Origin: Auanema rhodensis
Taxonomy: Eukaryota; Nematoda; Chromadorea; Rhabditida; Rhabditidae
Direction of reading: 5' to 3'
DNA length: 64,000 nt
Assembly: GCA_964057225.1 (NCBI GenBank)
Contig: OZ059900.1
Coordinates: forward strand, 15,205,638 to 15,269,637
Every line of letters starts with the position of its first letter. Within the stretch, counting starts at the first letter, position 1. This document shows, in pieces, positions 11,970 to 23,800 of this stretch. Position numbers and translations under genes: made by a program. Below the pieces are notes generated by a model, which saw only the letters and a list, made by a program, of their open reading frames with translations, searched no databases and was not told the DNA's origin.

Positions 11970-14704
11970 TTGTTCCTACAACGTCTAATTCCACTTTCAC
12001 GACAAAAAAACCGGGGTTAGAAAATTAAGGAAATTAGCATATTCTGAGGGCACGCCCCTTATGGCTAATATTGATTAAATCGATTTTTGTTCATATGAGT
12101 CGTCAAATGCAACGAATTTCAGCGTGTTACATACTAAAATGAAGCATTTCACATGCTGAACACTAGAAAAATACAAAAACACAGTATTTCCCATGAGAAA
12201 TATTTTATTATGCTGGAAAACCAGTTTTTGGAAATTTCGCTGTAAACAAGGTTTTGACTTACGATTTCATGTGTTCAAACTCATGCAATGTCAATGAAAC
12301 CTAGCTCAAAATTGTTCCTACAACGTCTAGTTCCACTTTCACGACAAAAAAACAGGGGTTAGAAAATTAAGGAAATTAGCATATTCTGAGGGCACGCCCC
12401 TTATGGCTAATATTGATTAAATCGATTTTTGTTCATATGAGTAGTCAAATGCAACGAATTTCAGCGTGTTACATACTAAAATGAAGCATTTTACATGCTG
12501 AACACTAGAAAAATACAAAAACACAGTATTTCCCATGAGAAATATTTTATTATGCTGGAAAACCAGTTTTTGGAAATTTCGCTGTAAACAAGGTTTTGAC
12601 TTACGATTTCATGTGTTCAAACTCATGCAATGTCAATGAAACCTAGCTCAAAATTGTTCCTACAACGTCTAATTCCACTTTCACGACAAAAAAACCGGGG
12701 TTAGAAAATTAAGGAAATTAGCATATTCTGAGGGCACGCCCCTTATGGCTAATATTGATTAAATCGATTTTTGTTCATATGAGTCGTCAAATGCAACGAA
12801 TTTCAGCGTGTTACATACTAAAATGAAGCATTTTACATGCTGAACACTATAAAAATACAAAAACACAGTATTTCCCATGAGAAATATTTTATTATGCTGG
12901 AAAACCAGTTTTTGGAAATTTCGCTGTAAACAAGGTTTTGACTTACGATTTCATGCGTTCAAACTCATGCAATGTCAATGAAACCTAGCTCAAAATTGTT
13001 CCTACAACGTCTAATTCCACTTTCACGACAAAAAAACAGGGGTTAGAAAATTAAGGAAATTAGCATATTCTGAGGGCACGCCCCTTATGGCTAATATTGA
13101 TTAAATCGATTTTTGTTCATATGAGTCGTCAAATGCAACGAATTTCAGCGTGTTACATACTAAAATGAAGCATTTTACATGCTGAACACTAGAAAAATAC
13201 AAAAACACAGTATTTCCCATGAGAAATATTTTATTATGCTGGAAAACCAGTTTTTGGAAATTTCGCTGTAAACAAGGTTTTGACTTACGATTTCATGTGT
13301 TCAAACTCATGCAATGTCAATGAAACCTAGCTCAAAATTGTTCCTACAACGTCTAGTTCCACTTTCACGACAAAAAAACAGGGGTTAGAAAATTAAGGAA
13401 ATTAGCATATTCTGAGGGCACGCCCCTTATGGCTAATATTGATTAAATCGATTTTTGTTCATATGAGTCGTCAAATGCAACGAATTTCAGCGTGTTACAT
13501 ACTAAAATGAAACATTTTACATGCTGAACACTAGAAAAATACAAAAACACAGTATTTCCCATGAGAAATATTTTATTATGCTGGAAAACCAGTTTTTGGA
13601 AATTTCGCTGTAAACAAGGTTTTGACTTACGATTTCATGTGTTCAAACTCATGCAATGTCAATGAAACCTAGCTCAAAATTGTTCCTACAACGTCTAATT
13701 CCACTTTCACGACAAAAAAACCGGGGTTAGAAAATTAAGGAAATTAGCATATTCTGAGGGCACGCCCCTTATGGCTAATATTGATTAAATCGATTTTTGT
13801 TCATATGAGTCGTCAAATGCAACGAATTTCAGCGTGTTACATACTAAAATGAAGCATTTCACATGCTGAACACTAGAAAAATACAAAAACACAGTATTTC
13901 TCATGAGAAATATTTTATTATGCTGGAAAACCAGTTTTTGGAAATTTCGCTGTAAACAAGGTTTTGACTTACGATTTCATGTGTTCAAACTCATGCAATG
14001 TCAATGAAACCTAGCTCAAAATTGTTCCTACAACGTCTAGTTCCACTTTCACGACAAAAAAACAGGGGTTAGAAAATTAAGGAAATTAGCATATTCTGAG
14101 GGCACGCCCCTTATGGCTAATATTGATTAAATCGATTTTTGTTCATATGAGTAGTCAAATGCAACGAATTTCAGCGTGTTACATACTAAAATGAAGCATT
14201 TCACATGCTGAACACTAGAAAAATACAAAAACACAGTATTTCCCATGAGAAATATTTTATTATGCTGGAAAACCAGTTTTTGGAAATTTCGCTGTAAACA
14301 AGGTTTTGACTTACGATTTCATGTGTTCAAACTCATGCAATGTCAATGAAACCTAGCTCAAAATTGTTCCTACAACGTCTAGTTCCACTTTCACGACAAA
14401 AAACAGGGGTTAGAAAATTAAGGAAATTAGCATATTCTGAGGGCACGCCCCTTATGGCTAATATTGATTAAATCGATTTTTGTTCATATGAGTAGTCAAA
14501 TGCAACGAATTTCAGCGTGTTACATACTAAAATGAAGCATTTTACATGCTGAACACTAGAAAAATACAAAAACACAGTATTTCCCATGAGAAATATTTTA
14601 TTATGCTGGAAAACCAGTTTTTGGAAATTTCGCTGTAAACAAGGTTTTGACTTACGATTTCATGTGTTCAAACTCATGCAATGTCAATGAAACCTAGCTC
14701 AAAA
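11970..14704. repeat. Eight-monomer higher-order unit, copy 2 (2735 bp)
   Basis: M36-M43 repeat M28-M35 with no difference seen at the diagnostic sites. The A6 run recurs just after the C at 14397, exactly 2735 bp after that of copy 1. The next monomer, M44, departs at once: AGTT rather than AATT, then TTTCTCATG, a TTTTGCTG change and CAAAGTC. So the duplication ends within the first 20 bp of M44. Confidence 0.92.
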
Positions 14705-16072
14705 TTGTTCCTACAACGTCTAGTTCCACTTTCACGACAAAAAAACCGGGGTTAGAAAATTAAGGAAATTAGCATATTCTGAGGGCACGCCCCTTATGGC
14801 TAATATTGATTAAATCGATTTTTGTTCATATGAGTCGTCAAATGCAACGAATTTCAGCGTGTTACATACTAAAATGAAGCATTTTACATGCTGAACACTA
14901 GAAAAATACAAAAACACAGTATTTCTCATGAGAAATATTTTATTATGCTGGAAAACCAGTTTTTGGAAATTTTGCTGTAAACAAGGTTTTGACTTACGAT
15001 TTCATGTGTTCAAAGTCATGCAATGTCAATGAAACCTAGCTCAAAATTGTTTGTACAACGTCTAGTTCCACTTTCACGACAAAAAAACAGGGGTTAGAAA
15101 ATTAAGGAAATTAGCATATTCTGAGGGCACGCCCCTTATGGCTAATATTGATTAAATCGATTTTTGTTCATATGAGTAGTCAAATGCAACGAATTTCAGC
15201 GTGTTACATACTAAAATGAAGCATTTTACATGCTGAACACTAGAAAAATACAAAAACACAGTATTTCCCATGAGAAATATTTTATTATGCTGGAAAACCA
15301 GTTTTTGGAAATTTCGCTGTAAACAAGGTTTTGACTTACGATTTCATGTGTTCAAACTCATGCAATGTCAATGAAACCTAGCTCAAAATTGTTCCTACAA
15401 CGTCTAGTTCCACTTTCACGACAAAAAAACAGGGGTTAGAAAATTAAGGAAATTAGCATATTCTGAGGGCACGCCCCTTATGGCTAATATTGATTAAATC
15501 GATTTTTGTTCATATGAGTCGTCAAATGCAACGAATTTCAGCGTGTTACATACTAAAATGAAACATTTTACATGCTGAACACTAGAAAAATACAAAAACA
15601 CAGTATTTCTCATGAGAAATATTTTATTATGCTGGAAAACCAGTTTTTGGAAATTTCGCTGTAAACAAGGTTTTGACTTACGATTTCATGTGTTCAAACT
15701 CATGCAATGTCAATGAAACCTAGCTCAAAATTGTTCCTACAACGTCTAGTTCCACTTTCACGACAAAAAAACCGGGGTTAGAAAATTAAGGAAATTAGCA
15801 TATTCTGAGGGCACGCCCCTTATGGCTAATATTGATTAAATCGATTTTTGTTCATATGAGTCGTCAAATGCAACGAATTTCAGCGTGTTACATACTAAAA
15901 TGAAGCATTTTACATGCTGAACACTAGAAAAATACAAAAACACAGTATTTCTCATGAGAAATATTTTATTATGCTGGAAAACCAGTTTTTGGAAATTTTG
16001 CTGTAAACAAGGTTTTGACTTACGATTTCATGTGTTCAAAGTCATGCAATGTCAATGAAACCTAGCTCAAAA

Positions 16073-18124
16073 TTGTTCCTACAACGTCTAGTTCCACTTT
16101 CACGACAAAAAAACAGGGGTTAGAAAATTAAGGAAATTAGCATATTCTGAGGGCACGCCCCTTATGGCTAATATTGATTAAATCGATTTTTGTTCATATG
16201 AGTCGTCAAATGCAACGAATTTCAGCGTGTTACATACTAAAATGAAGCATTTCACATGCTGAACACTAGAAAAATACAAAAACACAGTATTTCCCATGAG
16301 AAATATTTTATTATGCTGGAAAACCAGTTTTTGGAAATTTCGCTGTAAACAAGGTTTTGACTTACGATTTCATGTGTTCAAACTCATGCAATGTCAATGA
16401 AACCTAGCTCAAAATTGTTTGTACAACGTCTAGTTCCACTTTCACGACAAAAAAACAGGGGTTAGAAAATTAAGGAAATTAGCATATTCTGAGGGCACGC
16501 CCCTTATGGCTAATATTGATTAAATCGATTTTTGTTCATATGAGTCGTCAAATGCAACGAATTTCAGCGTGTTACATACTAAAATGAAGCATTTCACATG
16601 CTGAACACTAGAAAAATACAAAAACACAGTATTTCCCATGAGAAATATTTTATTATGCTGGAAAACCAGTTTTTGGAAATTTCGCTGTAAACAAGGTTTT
16701 GACTTACGATTTCATGTGTTCAAACTCATGCAATGTCAATGAAACCTAGCTCAAAATTGTTCCTACAACGTCTAGTTCCACTTTCACGACAAAAAAACAG
16801 GGGTTAGAAAATTAAGGAAATTAGCATATTCTGAGGGCACGCCCCTTATGGCTAATATTGATTAAATCGATTTTTGTTCATATGAGTCGTCAAATGCAAC
16901 GAATTTCAGCGTGTTACATACTAAAATGAAGCATTTTACATGCTGAACACTAGAAAAATACAAAAACACAGTATTTCCCATGAGAAATATTTTATTATGC
17001 TGGAAAACCAGTTTTTGGAAATTTCGCTGTAAACAAGGTTTTGACTTACGATTTCATGTGTTCAAACTCATGCAATGTCAATGAAACCTAGCTCAAAATT
17101 GTTCCTACAACGTCTAGTTCCACTTTCACGACAAAAAAACAGGGGTTAGAAAATTAATGAAATTAGCATATTCTGAGGGCACGCCCCTTATGGCTAATAT
17201 TGATTAAATCGATTTTTGTTCATATGAGTCGTCAAATGCAACGAATTTCATCGTGTTACATACTAAAATGAAGCATTTTACATGCTGAACACTAGAAAAA
17301 TACAAAAACACAGTATTTCTCATGAGAAATATTTTATTATGCTGGAAAACCAGTTTTTGGAAATTTCGCTGTAAACAAGGTTTTGACTTACGATTTCATG
17401 TGTTCAAACTCATGCAATGTCAATGAAACCTAGCTCAAAATTGTTCCTACAACGTCTGTTTCCACTTTCACGACAAAAAAACAGGGGTTAGAAAATTAAG
17501 GAAATTAGCATATTCTGAGGGCACGCCCCTTATGGCTAATATTGATTAAATCGATTTTTGTTCATATGAGTCGTCAAATGCAACGAATTTCAGCGTGTTA
17601 CATACTAAAATGGAGCATTTCACATGCTGAACACTAGAAAAATACAAAAACACAGTATTTCCCATGAGAAATATTTTATTATGCTGGAAAACCAGTTTTT
17701 GGAAATTTCGCTGTAAACAAGGTTTTGACTTACGATTTCATGTGTTCAAACTCATGCAATGTCAATGAAACCTAGCTCAAAATTGTTCCTACAACGTCTA
17801 GTTCCACTTTCACGACAAAAAAACAGGGGTTAGAAAATTAAGGAAATTAGCATATTCTGAGGGCACGCCCCTTATGGCTAATATTGATTAAATCGATTTT
17901 TGTTCATATGAGTCGTCAAATGCAACGAATTTCAGCGTGTTACATACTAAAATGAAGCATTTTACATGCTGAACACTAGAAAAATACAAAAACACAGTAT
18001 TTCCCATGAGAAATATTTTATTATGCTGGAAAACCAGTTTTTGGAAATTTCGCTGTAAACAAGGTTTTGACTTACGATTTCATGTGTTCAAACTCATGCA
18101 ATGTCAATGAAACCTAGCTCAAAA
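16073..18124. repeat. Six-monomer segment M48-M53, echoed at 21887 and near 48906
   Basis: The marker order is GCATTTC (M48), TTTGTAC plus GCATTTC (M49), GCATTTT (M50), TAATG plus CATCG plus TTTCTCATG (M51), GTCTGTTT (M52) and GCATTTT (M53). It recurs as M65-M70 inside the second 5814-bp copy. It appears again, more loosely, as M144-M149 (48906-50957), where M144 has AATT/CCGG and M149 has TTTCTCATG. M52 and its copy M69 carry a private TGGAGCATTT that M148 lacks. Confidence 0.75.
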
Positions 18125-18466
18125 TTGTTCGTACAACGTCTAGTTCCACTTTCACGACAAAAAAACAGGGGTTAGAAAATTAATGAAATTAGCATATTCT
18201 GAGGGCACGCCCCTTATGGCTAATATTGATTAAATCGATTTTTGTTCATATGAGTCGACAAATGCAACGAATTTCATCGTGTTACGTACTAAAATGAAGC
18301 ATTTTATATGCTGAACACTAGAAAAATACAAAAACACAGTATTTCTCATGAGAAATATTTTATTATGCTGGAAAACCAGTTTTTGGAAATTTCGCTGTAA
18401 ACAAGGTTTTGACTTACGATTTCATGTGTTCAAACTCATGCAATGTCAATGAAACCTAGCTCAAAA

Positions 18467-20518
18467 TTGTTTGTACAACGTCTGTTTCCACTTTCACGAC
18501 AAAAAAACAGGGGTTAGAAAATTAAGGAAATTAGCATATTCTGAGGGCACGCCCCTTATGGCTAATATTGATTAAATCGATTTTTGTTCATATGAGTCGT
18601 CAAATGCAACGAATTTCAGCGTGTTAAATACTAAAATGAAACATTTTACATGCTGAACAGTAGAAAAATACAAAAACACAGTATTTCCCATGAGAAATAT
18701 TTTATTATGCTGGAAAACCAGTTTTTGGAAATTTCGCTGTAAACAAGGTTTTGACTTACGATTTCATGTGTTCAAACTCATGCAATGTCAATGAAACCTA
18801 GCTCAAAATTGTTCCTTCAACGTCTAGTTCCACTTTCACGACAAAAAAACGGGGGTTAGAAAATTAATGAAATCAGCATATTCTGAGGGCACGCCCCTTA
18901 TGGCTAATATTGATTAAATCGATTTTTGTTCATATGAGTCGTCAAATGCAACGAATTTCATCGTGTTACATACTAAAATGAAGCATTTTACATGCTGAAC
19001 ACTAGAAAAATACAAAAACACAGTATTTCTCATGAGAAATATTTTATTATGCTGGAAAACCAGTTTTTGGAAATTTCGCTGTAAACAAGGTTTTGACTTA
19101 CGATTTCATGTGTTCAAACTCATGCAATGTCAATGAAACCTAGCTCAAAATTGTTTGTACAACGTCTAGTTCCACTTTCACGACAAAAAAACAGGGGTTA
19201 GAAAATTAAGGAAATTAGCATATTCTGAGGGCACGCCCCTTATGGCTAATATTGATTAAATCGATTTTTGTTCATATGAGTAGTCAAATGCAACGAATTT
19301 CAGCGTGTTACATACTGAAATGAAGCATTTTACATGCTGAACACTAGAAAAATACAAAAACACAGTATTTCCCATGAGAAATATTTTATTATGCTGGAAA
19401 ACCAGTTTTTGGAATTTTCGCTGTAAACAAGGTTTTGACTTACGATTTCATGTGTTCAAACTCATGCAATGTCAATGAAACCTAGCTCAAAATTGTTCGT
19501 ACAACGTCTAGTTCCACTTTCACGACAAAAAAACAGGGGTTAGAAAATTAAGGAAATTAGCATATTCTGAGGGCACGCCCCTTATGGCTAATATTGATTA
19601 AATCGATTTTTGTTCATATGAGTCGTCAAATGCAACGAATTTCAGCGTGTTACATACTAAAATGAAGCATTTTACATGCTGAACACTAGAAAAATACAAA
19701 AACACAGTATTTCCCATGAGAAATATTTTATTATGCTGGAAAACCAGTTTTTGGAAATTTCGCTGTAAACAAGGTTTTGACATACGATTTCATGTGTTCA
19801 AACTCATGCAATGTCAATGAAACCTAGCTCAAAATTGTTCGTACAACGTCTGGTTCCACTTTCACGACAAAAAAACAGGGGTTAGAAAATTTAGGAAATT
19901 AGCATATTCTGAGGGCACGCCCCTTATGGCTAATATTGATTAAATCGATTTTTGTTCATATGAGTCGTCAAATGCAACGAATTTCAGCGTGTTACATACT
20001 AAAATGAAGTATTTTACATGCTGAACACTAGAAAAATACAAAAACACAGTATTTCCCATGAGAAATATTTTATTATGCTGGAAAACCAGTTTTTGGAATT
20101 TTCGCTGTAAACAAGGTTTTGACTTACGATTTCATGTGTTCAAACTCATGCAATGTCAATGAAACCTAGCTCAAAATTGTTCGTACAACGTCTAGTTCCA
20201 CTTTCACGACAAAAAAACAGGGGTTAGAAAATTAAGGAAATTAGCATATTCTGAGGGCACGCCCCTTATGGCTAATATTGATTAAATCGATTTTTGTTCA
20301 TATGAGTCGTCAAATGCAACGAATTTCAGCGTGTTACATACTAAAATGAAGCATTTTACATGCTGAACACTAGGAAAATACAAAAACACAGTATTTCCCA
20401 TGAGAAATATTTTATTATGCTGGAAAACCAGTTTTTGGAATTTTCGCTGTAAACAAGGTTTTGACTTACGATTTCATGTGTTCAAACTCATGCAATGTCA
20501 ATGAAACCTAGCTCAAAA
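18467..20518. repeat. Six-monomer divergent block M55-M60, copy 1 of 3
   Basis: These six units (2052 bp) carry many linked changes: GTCTGTTT with TTAAATAC and ACAGTAG (M55); TTCCTTCAAC with CGGGGG and AATCAGC (M56); ACTGAAATG with GGAATTTTCG (M57); GACATACG (M58); GTCTGGTT with TTTAGG and AAGTATTTT (M59); GGAATTTTCG (M60). The set recurs at 24281-26332 (offset 5814) and at 53009-55060 (offset 34542, which is 101 x 342). Partial versions lie near 27359-28725 and 34542-35567. Confidence 0.9.
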
Positions 20519-20860
20519 TTGTTCGTACAACGTCTAGTTCCACTTTCACGACAAAAAAACCGGGGTTAGAAAATTAAGGAAATTAGCATATTCTGAGGGC
20601 ACGCCCCTTATGGCTAATATTGATTAAATCGATTTTTGTTCATATGAGTCGTCAAATGCAACGAATTTCAGCGTGTTACATACTAAAATGAAGCATTTTA
20701 CATGCTGAACACTAGAAAAATACAAAAACACAGTATTTCTCATGAGAAATATTTTATTATGCTGGAAAACCAGTTTTTGGAAATTTTGCTGTAAACAAGG
20801 TTTTGACTTACGATTTCATGTGTTCAAAGTCATGCAATGTCAATGAAACCTAGCTCAAAA
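20519..20860. repeat. Chimeric monomer M61 at the 5814-bp duplication junction
   Basis: M61 starts as a TTCGTAC unit like its left neighbours M58-M60 and like M78, the next unit after copy 2. It then switches to the M44 pattern: CCGGGG, TTTCTCATG, TTTTGCTG and CAAAGTC. The switch lies between the G at 20525 and the C at 20561. A mosaic of this kind is what an unequal crossover between two misaligned units inside the array would leave (inference from the marker order). Confidence 0.9.
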
Positions 20861-23800
20861 TTGTTTGTACAACGTCTAGTTCCACTTTCACGACAAAAAA
20901 ACAGGGGTTAGAAAATTAAGGAAATTAGCATATTCTGAGGGCACGCCCCTTATGGCTAATATTGATTAAATCGATTTTTGTTCATATGAGTAGTCAAATG
21001 CAACGAATTTCAGCGTGTTACATACTAAAATGAAGCATTTTACATGCTGAACACTAGAAAAATACAAAAACACAGTATTTCCCATGAGAAATATTTTATT
21101 ATGCTGGAAAACCAGTTTTTGGAAATTTCGCTGTAAACAAGGTTTTGACTTACGATTTCATGTGTTCAAACTCATGCAATGTCAATGAAACCTAGCTCAA
21201 AATTGTTCCTACAACGTCTAGTTCCACTTTCACGACAAAAAAACAGGGGTTAGAAAATTAAGGAAATTAGCATATTCTGAGGGCACGCCCCTTATGGCTA
21301 ATATTGATTAAATCGATTTTTGTTCATATGAGTCGTCAAATGCAACGAATTTCAGCGTGTTACATACTAAAATGAAACATTTTACATGCTGAACACTAGA
21401 AAAATACAAAAACACAGTATTTCTCATGAGAAATATTTTATTATGCTGGAAAACCAGTTTTTGGAAATTTCGCTGTAAACAAGGTTTTGACTTACGATTT
21501 CATGTGTTCAAACTCATGCAATGTCAATGAAACCTAGCTCAAAATTGTTCCTACAACGTCTAGTTCCACTTTCACGACAAAAAAACCGGGGTTAGAAAAT
21601 TAAGGAAATTAGCATATTCTGAGGGCACGCCCCTTATGGCTAATATTGATTAAATCGATTTTTGTTCATATGAGTCGTCAAATGCAACGAATTTCAGCGT
21701 GTTACATACTAAAATGAAGCATTTTACATGCTGAACACTAGAAAAATACAAAAACACAGTATTTCTCATGAGAAATATTTTATTATGCTGGAAAACCAGT
21801 TTTTGGAAATTTTGCTGTAAACAAGGTTTTGACTTACGATTTCATGTGTTCAAAGTCATGCAATGTCAATGAAACCTAGCTCAAAATTGTTCCTACAACG
21901 TCTAGTTCCACTTTCACGACAAAAAAACAGGGGTTAGAAAATTAAGGAAATTAGCATATTCTGAGGGCACGCCCCTTATGGCTAATATTGATTAAATCGA
22001 TTTTTGTTCATATGAGTCGTCAAATGCAACGAATTTCAGCGTGTTACATACTAAAATGAAGCATTTCACATGCTGAACACTAGAAAAATACAAAAACACA
22101 GTATTTCCCATGAGAAATATTTTATTATGCTGGAAAACCAGTTTTTGGAAATTTCGCTGTAAACAAGGTTTTGACTTACGATTTCATGTGTTCAAACTCA
22201 TGCAATGTCAATGAAACCTAGCTCAAAATTGTTTGTACAACGTCTAGTTCCACTTTCACGACAAAAAAACAGGGGTTAGAAAATTAAGGAAATTAGCATA
22301 TTCTGAGGGCACGCCCCTTATGGCTAATATTGATTAAATCGATTTTTGTTCATATGAGTCGTCAAATGCAACGAATTTCAGCGTGTTACATACTAAAATG
22401 AAGCATTTCACATGCTGAACACTAGAAAAATACAAAAACACAGTATTTCCCATGAGAAATATTTTATTATGCTGGAAAACCAGTTTTTGGAAATTTCGCT
22501 GTAAACAAGGTTTTGACTTACGATTTCATGTGTTCAAACTCATGCAATGTCAATGAAACCTAGCTCAAAATTGTTCCTACAACGTCTAGTTCCACTTTCA
22601 CGACAAAAAAACAGGGGTTAGAAAATTAAGGAAATTAGCATATTCTGAGGGCACGCCCCTTATGGCTAATATTGATTAAATCGATTTTTGTTCATATGAG
22701 TCGTCAAATGCAACGAATTTCAGCGTGTTACATACTAAAATGAAGCATTTTACATGCTGAACACTAGAAAAATACAAAAACACAGTATTTCCCATGAGAA
22801 ATATTTTATTATGCTGGAAAACCAGTTTTTGGAAATTTCGCTGTAAACAAGGTTTTGACTTACGATTTCATGTGTTCAAACTCATGCAATGTCAATGAAA
22901 CCTAGCTCAAAATTGTTCCTACAACGTCTAGTTCCACTTTCACGACAAAAAAACAGGGGTTAGAAAATTAATGAAATTAGCATATTCTGAGGGCACGCCC
23001 CTTATGGCTAATATTGATTAAATCGATTTTTGTTCATATGAGTCGTCAAATGCAACGAATTTCATCGTGTTACATACTAAAATGAAGCATTTTACATGCT
23101 GAACACTAGAAAAATACAAAAACACAGTATTTCTCATGAGAAATATTTTATTATGCTGGAAAACCAGTTTTTGGAAATTTCGCTGTAAACAAGGTTTTGA
23201 CTTACGATTTCATGTGTTCAAACTCATGCAATGTCAATGAAACCTAGCTCAAAATTGTTCCTACAACGTCTGTTTCCACTTTCACGACAAAAAAACAGGG
23301 GTTAGAAAATTAAGGAAATTAGCATATTCTGAGGGCACGCCCCTTATGGCTAATATTGATTAAATCGATTTTTGTTCATATGAGTCGTCAAATGCAACGA
23401 ATTTCAGCGTGTTACATACTAAAATGGAGCATTTCACATGCTGAACACTAGAAAAATACAAAAACACAGTATTTCCCATGAGAAATATTTTATTATGCTG
23501 GAAAACCAGTTTTTGGAAATTTCGCTGTAAACAAGGTTTTGACTTACGATTTCATGTGTTCAAACTCATGCAATGTCAATGAAACCTAGCTCAAAATTGT
23601 TCCTACAACGTCTAGTTCCACTTTCACGACAAAAAAACAGGGGTTAGAAAATTAAGGAAATTAGCATATTCTGAGGGCACGCCCCTTATGGCTAATATTG
23701 ATTAAATCGATTTTTGTTCATATGAGTCGTCAAATGCAACGAATTTCAGCGTGTTACATACTAAAATGAAGCATTTTACATGCTGAACACTAGAAAAATA

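Larger units (their letters stand above)
1..14704. repeat. Zone 1: TTCCTAC/TTTGTAC-type monomers (M1-M43)
   Basis: These 43 monomers begin TTGTTCCTAC, TTGTTTGTAC or, rarely, TTGTTCCCAC (M17, M20). None carries the TTGTTCGTAC start that marks zones 2, 3 and 5. Units with AATT plus CCGGGG alternate with units with AGTT plus CAGGGG. Zone 4 repeats much of this order. M15, M30 and M38 share two rare changes, ACTATAAA and CATGCGTTC. The spacing of these marked units (15 monomers, then 8 monomers less 1 bp) exposes the internal duplications. No other feature is present in this stretch. Confidence 0.85.
14712..20525. repeat. 17-monomer tandem duplication, copy 1 (5814 bp)
   Basis: This 5814-bp stretch (17 x 342) is repeated immediately downstream. 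Rare marks recur at the exact offset: TTTTGCTG (14971 and 20785), TGGAGCATTT (M52 and M69), GTCGACAA with TACGTAC (M54 and M71), TTAAATAC with ACAGTAG (M55 and M72), CCTTCAAC with CGGGGG (M56 and M73), GACATACG (M58 and M75) and ACTAGGAAA (M60 and M77). I saw no difference between copies at the sites compared. The left limit is set by TTCCTAC in M44 (14711) against TTCGTAC in M61 (20525). Confidence 0.93.

Noticed and set aside
19598-19783. 61-codon minus-strand open frame in M58, repeated in M75, M82, M102 and M159 (also at 25412, 27806, 34647 and 54140)
   Set aside because: It lies wholly within the satellite monomer, its start codon comes from one substitution in one monomer lineage, and no promoter or domain is recognisable. 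The product resembles no family I know.
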